Assembly: GCA_003520205.1 (NCBI GenBank) | Contig: DOVG01000171.1 | Location: 1 to 17,315, forward strand | Length of the DNA stretch: 17,315 bases | Origin: Lachnospiraceae bacterium | Lineage (GTDB): Bacteria; Bacillota; Clostridia; Lachnospirales; Lachnospiraceae | Direction: 5' to 3' | Shown here: piece by piece, positions 15,062-17,315 of the stretch | Layout: the number at the start of each line of letters is the position of its first letter | How positions within the stretch are numbered: the stretch's first letter is position 1 | Made by a program: the position numbers and the translations under genes | The notes under the pieces: model-generated | Seen by the model: the letters and a program-made list of their open reading frames with translations, nothing else | Databases searched by the model: none | Told to the model about the DNA's origin: nothing

Positions 15062-15092
15062 TCGTATGAACTTTAGATATGTAATATTCATA
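15039..15092. promoter_or_regulatory. Tandem operator-like repeats, probable TetR sites
   Basis: Two adjacent 26-bp units (15039-15064 and 15065-15090) agree at about 19 of 26 positions, sharing TATGAA, TTTAG and TAATATTC. Each is bounded by an inverted pair: TATGAA (15065-15070) / TTCATA (15087-15092) is perfect, and TATGAA (15039-15044) / TTCGTA (15061-15066) has one mismatch. They cover the -10 box and likely start site. Binding by the adjacent TetR protein is inferred. Confidence 0.55.
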
Positions 15093-15106
15093 GAAAGGGA
15101 TTTGTT

Positions 15107-15697
15107 ATGGCAGTAGCTTTTACAAAGGAACAGAGAGATGAGATTCAATGTAAACTGATTGAAGCCGGATTTGAACTGAGCAGTACAATCGGGTTTAAGA
15201 AGATGACGATTGCCAGGATTACAGAAGCTGCAGGTGTTTCGGTCGGATCCTTTTATATTTTTTATGATTCCAAGGAGAGTTTTGCTAAGGCGCTAATTGG
15301 AGAGATGGAAGCAAGATCGATGAGCAAACTGACTGCTCTTCTGTCAAGTGGTGGAACAATCACAGTTAAGGAATTTCTTGATTGGTATCGCGACTATTAC
15401 AGGCCAGAGAATAATTTTTTACTGAAAATAAGGCTTGAAGACTGGATATGGCTGAAGACACATATTACTGACGGAACATATTTTGAAAGTGCAAAAGATA
15501 CGGATCGTATCACAAAGATACTACCATATATTACCGGGATTCGTAAGGATATAGATCTTGGTATAGTCATAAATTTTATTAAATCAATCTACGCAATATA
15601 TCAAAACAGGGAGACTTTTTTTGAGGAATCTCTTCAGAGAAATGTGGATCTCATATTTGACACTATCTATCGCTATGTAAGGGAGGACGATGAATGA
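15107..15697 (+). CDS. TetR/AcrR-family transcriptional regulator
   Basis: A 196-aa regulator. The helix-turn-helix lies at about 33-53 (MTIARITEAAGVSVGSFYIFY, shown in part), a strong TetR signature, followed by the usual F-x-x-K-E-x-F segment (DSKESFAKAL). The C-terminal domain contains aromatic residues (DWYRDYYRPENNF) that could line a ligand pocket. AGAAAGGGA lies 6 nt before the ATG. The last codons overlap the hydrolase ATG (ATGA), so regulator and enzyme are coupled. The repeats overlapping its promoter suggest autorepression. It is not a close relative of the TetR at 2939 beyond the shared fold. Confidence 0.92.
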   Translation: MAVAFTKEQRDEIQCKLIEAGFELSSTIGFKKMTIARITEAAGVSVGSFYIFYDSKESFAKALIGEMEARSMSKLTALLSSGGTITVKEFLDWYRDYYRPENNFLLKIRLEDWIWLKTHITDGTYFESAKDTDRITKILPYITGIRKDIDLGIVINFIKSIYAIYQNRETFFEESLQRNVDLIFDTIYRYVREDDE

Positions 15698-16536
15698 GTT
15701 ATCGCGAGGAAATAGAACCGTTTCTTAAAAAGAATCCATATCAGGTAATGAAGGTTGGTGGGGGGAATATCCGTTATGTATTTGCGGGAGAATCCGACAA
15801 GCCTGTGATCATATTTCTTAACGGCGGGATGAACTGTTCCGAGATGTGGTTTAAGTATGTTGAGAAGATGTCCGATGAATACAGGACACTCATATTCGAT
15901 TACCCGATTGAAATAAAATCTGCTGATGAAACGGCAGAAGTCATACATGAGTTCTTTGTAAAGCTTGGCATAAGCAGTGCCTTTTTTGCCGGAGCAAGTT
16001 TTGGCGGGATGATGGCGCAGATTTTTACAAGGAAGTATCCCGAAATGGTAAACGGATTGGGCTTATTCTCTACAGCCGGACTTGATGAAAATACCATGCG
16101 GACCGAAAAGAAGAAATACCGCTTTCTTCCGATTCTGCTCTGGTATATGAAGCATAGCAATTATGAAAAACTTAAGCCGAAGGTAATTCAAACCTGTATT
16201 AAAAATTATGCAAAAGATGAAACGCCGGAGGATAGGAAATACCTTCGTGAAATGCTTGAGTATATGTTTAAGGATTATCCCAAAGAGAAGGATATCCATA
16301 TCACCGGTATGGTCGGTAAGGTTGTGAATCTGAAACCATGCATAATGAGTGATTTTGATCGTGTGCAGGATAAGGTTCTGCTGATTTTCCCAGAGAAAGA
16401 CTTCTTCTCAAATGAGGAACAGCAGTCGCTTAAAAATCTTTTTCCGAAGGCACGCGTCGAATATATAAAGAATGGTCATTATGGTACCGTACTTGAGTAT
16501 GATAAATACATAGGATGGATGAGAAAACTTTTTTAG
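15694..16536 (+). CDS. Alpha/beta-fold hydrolase
   Basis: A 280-aa cytoplasmic hydrolase. The nucleophile elbow is G-A-S102-F-G-G (residues 100-105), the oxyanion-hole loop is LNGGM (42-46), the acid is D236 in FPEKD, and the catalytic His is H262 in NGHYGTV, so the triad is complete. There is no signal peptide. It overlaps the TetR stop by four bases and is presumably co-regulated with it, perhaps degrading the inducer (inference). Its last 36 residues have a near-duplicate in the remnant at 5485-5595. Directly after its stop a GNAT remnant begins. The substrate (ester, lactone or other) cannot be told from the sequence. Confidence 0.92.
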   Translation: MSYREEIEPFLKKNPYQVMKVGGGNIRYVFAGESDKPVIIFLNGGMNCSEMWFKYVEKMSDEYRTLIFDYPIEIKSADETAEVIHEFFVKLGISSAFFAGASFGGMMAQIFTRKYPEMVNGLGLFSTAGLDENTMRTEKKKYRFLPILLWYMKHSNYEKLKPKVIQTCIKNYAKDETPEDRKYLREMLEYMFKDYPKEKDIHITGMVGKVVNLKPCIMSDFDRVQDKVLLIFPEKDFFSNEEQQSLKNLFPKARVEYIKNGHYGTVLEYDKYIGWMRKLF

Positions 16537-16773
16537 GATGCCTGCGTATTACCAGATTGCAGAAGAATGGGGATTGGAAAGAAGCTCGTTGACCTTTCTC
16601 TTGAAGCACTAAAAAAATAGGGTATTAACAAGGTTCTTCTCGTTGCGTTCAAAAAAAATGTAGGTGGAAATGCTTTCTGGGAATCACAGGGATTTACGCT
16701 TCGTGAGGATCTGAATTACAGAAATAAAGCACTTGTCGAAATGATTCGAATTGATCCGGATTATTTGAAATAA
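16537..16773 (+). pseudogene. C-terminal remnant of a GNAT acetyltransferase
   Basis: Reading from 16537, directly after the hydrolase stop, the frame gives DACVLPDCRRMGIGKKLVDL, the acetyl-CoA-binding R-x-x-G-x-G motif of GNAT enzymes. TAG follows at 16618-16620, then GINKVLLVAFKKNVGGNAFW and EsQGF-type sequence, ending RIDPDYLK and TAA at 16771. Apart from the TAG the frame is clean. The N-terminal half (about 70-80 residues) is missing and there is no ribosome site, so it is a decayed fragment. Confidence 0.88.
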
Positions 16774-16843
16774 TATATATAAACTTTGGACGATCTGTTC
16801 GATTGATTTTTTGATGTTTTTTTAGTAGTAAGACGTGAGTATA

Positions 16844-16885
16844 GTCACACCTTATGTTGATAATAAAGCATAAGGCGTGACTTTT
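16844..16885 (+). terminator. Probable terminator hairpin
   Basis: GTCACACCTTATG (16844-16856) pairs with CATAAGGCGTGAC (16869-16881) with one A-C mismatch, followed by only four T. It probably ends transcription of the TetR-hydrolase unit or of the former GNAT gene. The short T tail lowers confidence. Confidence 0.6.
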
Positions 16886-16958
16886 GCATTTCAGCAGTTC
16901 TATGCCATATTTAATAGTAAGATTTCCCTTATATTTTCCCTTATTAGTTTCGTAATAC

Positions 16959-17100
16959 GATATAACATGATATAATTCCTAATGTTACCGTTCGGAAGAT
17001 AGTATTTATTAAACTTCCCTATATATAAGGCTTTCCGAAGAATGAGATAACATATAATGGATGTTAATAATATCATGTGAAATGTGGTATTTTCATTTTC
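16959..17100. repeat. Non-coding repeat, copy B
   Basis: Matches 14819-14955 from the shared ACGATATAA start to the TTTTC end, with a 10-bp duplication (CATGATATAA) near its left end and about a dozen substitutions. TTCGGAA/TTCCGAA and TATAAT (17053-17058) are conserved. The copy ends just before the ribosome site of the hydrolase at 17129, so its TATAAT may serve as that gene's -10 box. Confidence 0.9.
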
Positions 17101-17128
17101 AGTAAAACTTTCCATGGAGAGAAAAAGA

Positions 17129-17315
17129 ATGCAGTTTCATTCATATGGAGATAAAAAGAATAAGACGATACTGGCATTGCACGGAATGCTTTGCGACTGG
17201 CAGAAATTCCGGGAATTGCTTAAACCGTTGGAAGAAACATATTATGTCATATATCCCGCAATGACCGGATGCTATGACGGTTCAGAAAAATTTGTTTCTT
17301 TTGCAAAAGAAAGTG
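17129..17315 (+). CDS. Alpha/beta-fold hydrolase, N-terminal part (runs off the window)
   Basis: 62 codons are visible: MQFHSYGDKKNKTILALHGM then a sequence with CDWQKFRELLKPL and VIYPAMTGCYDGS. The strand TILAL followed by HGM is the oxyanion-hole loop at the start of alpha/beta hydrolases, and YPAMTGCYDG fits the second strand and loop; the nucleophile lies beyond the end. ATG 17129 has GGAGAG (17116-17121) 7 nt upstream; ATG 17114 is in frame but overlaps that site. It does not resemble the hydrolase at 15694 closely. Repeat copy B lies immediately upstream and may hold its promoter. Confidence 0.75.
   Translation, partial: MQFHSYGDKKNKTILALHGMLCDWQKFRELLKPLEETYYVIYPAMTGCYDGSEKFVSFAKES

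Noticed and set aside
5524..16620. Both gene remnants (5485-5595 and 16537-16773) are interrupted only by TAG, which might hint at amber readthrough or recoding.
   Set aside because: Both remnants lack their N-terminal halves and ribosome sites, so they are decayed fragments; two TAG codons are easily explained by chance mutation, and no suppressor tRNA or pyrrolysine gene is visible.
16900..17115. 71-codon reverse-strand frame across repeat copy B.
   Set aside because: Low-complexity AT-rich translation, no ribosome site, and copy A does not keep an equivalent frame; repeat conservation is better explained at the DNA or RNA level.
1..17315. CRISPR arrays, tRNA or rRNA genes, insertion sequences with inverted ends.
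   Set aside because: Looked for regular short repeats with spacers, tRNA-like cloverleaf ends and IS transposase motifs; none seen apart from the Rpn-type protein, which lacks visible terminal inverted repeats.

Overview
The window looks like an accessory, mosaic stretch of a low- to mid-GC Firmicutes chromosome, most likely Lachnospiraceae (Butyrivibrio/Roseburia-like). This rests on protein style (MobV relaxase, the Lachnospiraceae-type Rpn nuclease, the FtsX-ABC plus serine hydrolase plus two-component cassette, TetR-flavodoxin operons), strong AGGAGG-type ribosome sites and AT-rich spacers. The genus is an inference. Every supported gene is on the + strand.

Layout. (1) 1-2536: the 3' part of a MobV-family relaxase, then an Rpn-family PD-(D/E)XK nuclease, marking the edge of a mobilizable element or its remnant. 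(2) 2537-2938: two terminators flanking a 59-codon remnant resembling the C-terminus of an MFS transporter, then a strong promoter with a large palindromic operator. (3) 2939-5489: a tight operon of TetR regulator, soluble flavodoxin-like protein, flavodoxin-like protein with a membrane tail, and CPBP intramembrane protease. It ends directly against a 37-codon remnant of an alpha/beta hydrolase. (4) 5655-7293: a SAM methyltransferase broken by a one-base frameshift, a small unexplained ORF, and an aspartate/glutamate-racemase-family protein without the usual first catalytic residue. (5) 7524-14817: a five-gene envelope-stress-type operon (ABC ATPase, FtsX-type permease, secreted serine hydrolase of the beta-lactamase/PBP fold, OmpR-type response regulator, sensor kinase), with one-helical-turn direct repeats upstream. 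(6) 14818-17315: repeat copy A, terminator, TetR promoter/operators, TetR-hydrolase pair, GNAT acetyltransferase remnant, terminator, repeat copy B, and the start of another alpha/beta hydrolase running off the window.

How it fits together. The intact operons look like small sensing/detoxification cassettes: TetR repressors controlling flavoproteins or hydrolases, and a two-component system probably controlling its own FtsX-type transporter and cell-surface serine hydrolase. Between them lie gene ends, a frameshift and a duplicated non-coding element of about 135 bp, which point to repeated insertion and deletion. The clearest unexplained items are the duplicated non-coding element and the hydrolase remnant at 5485-5595, whose full-length paralogue is at 15694-16536.
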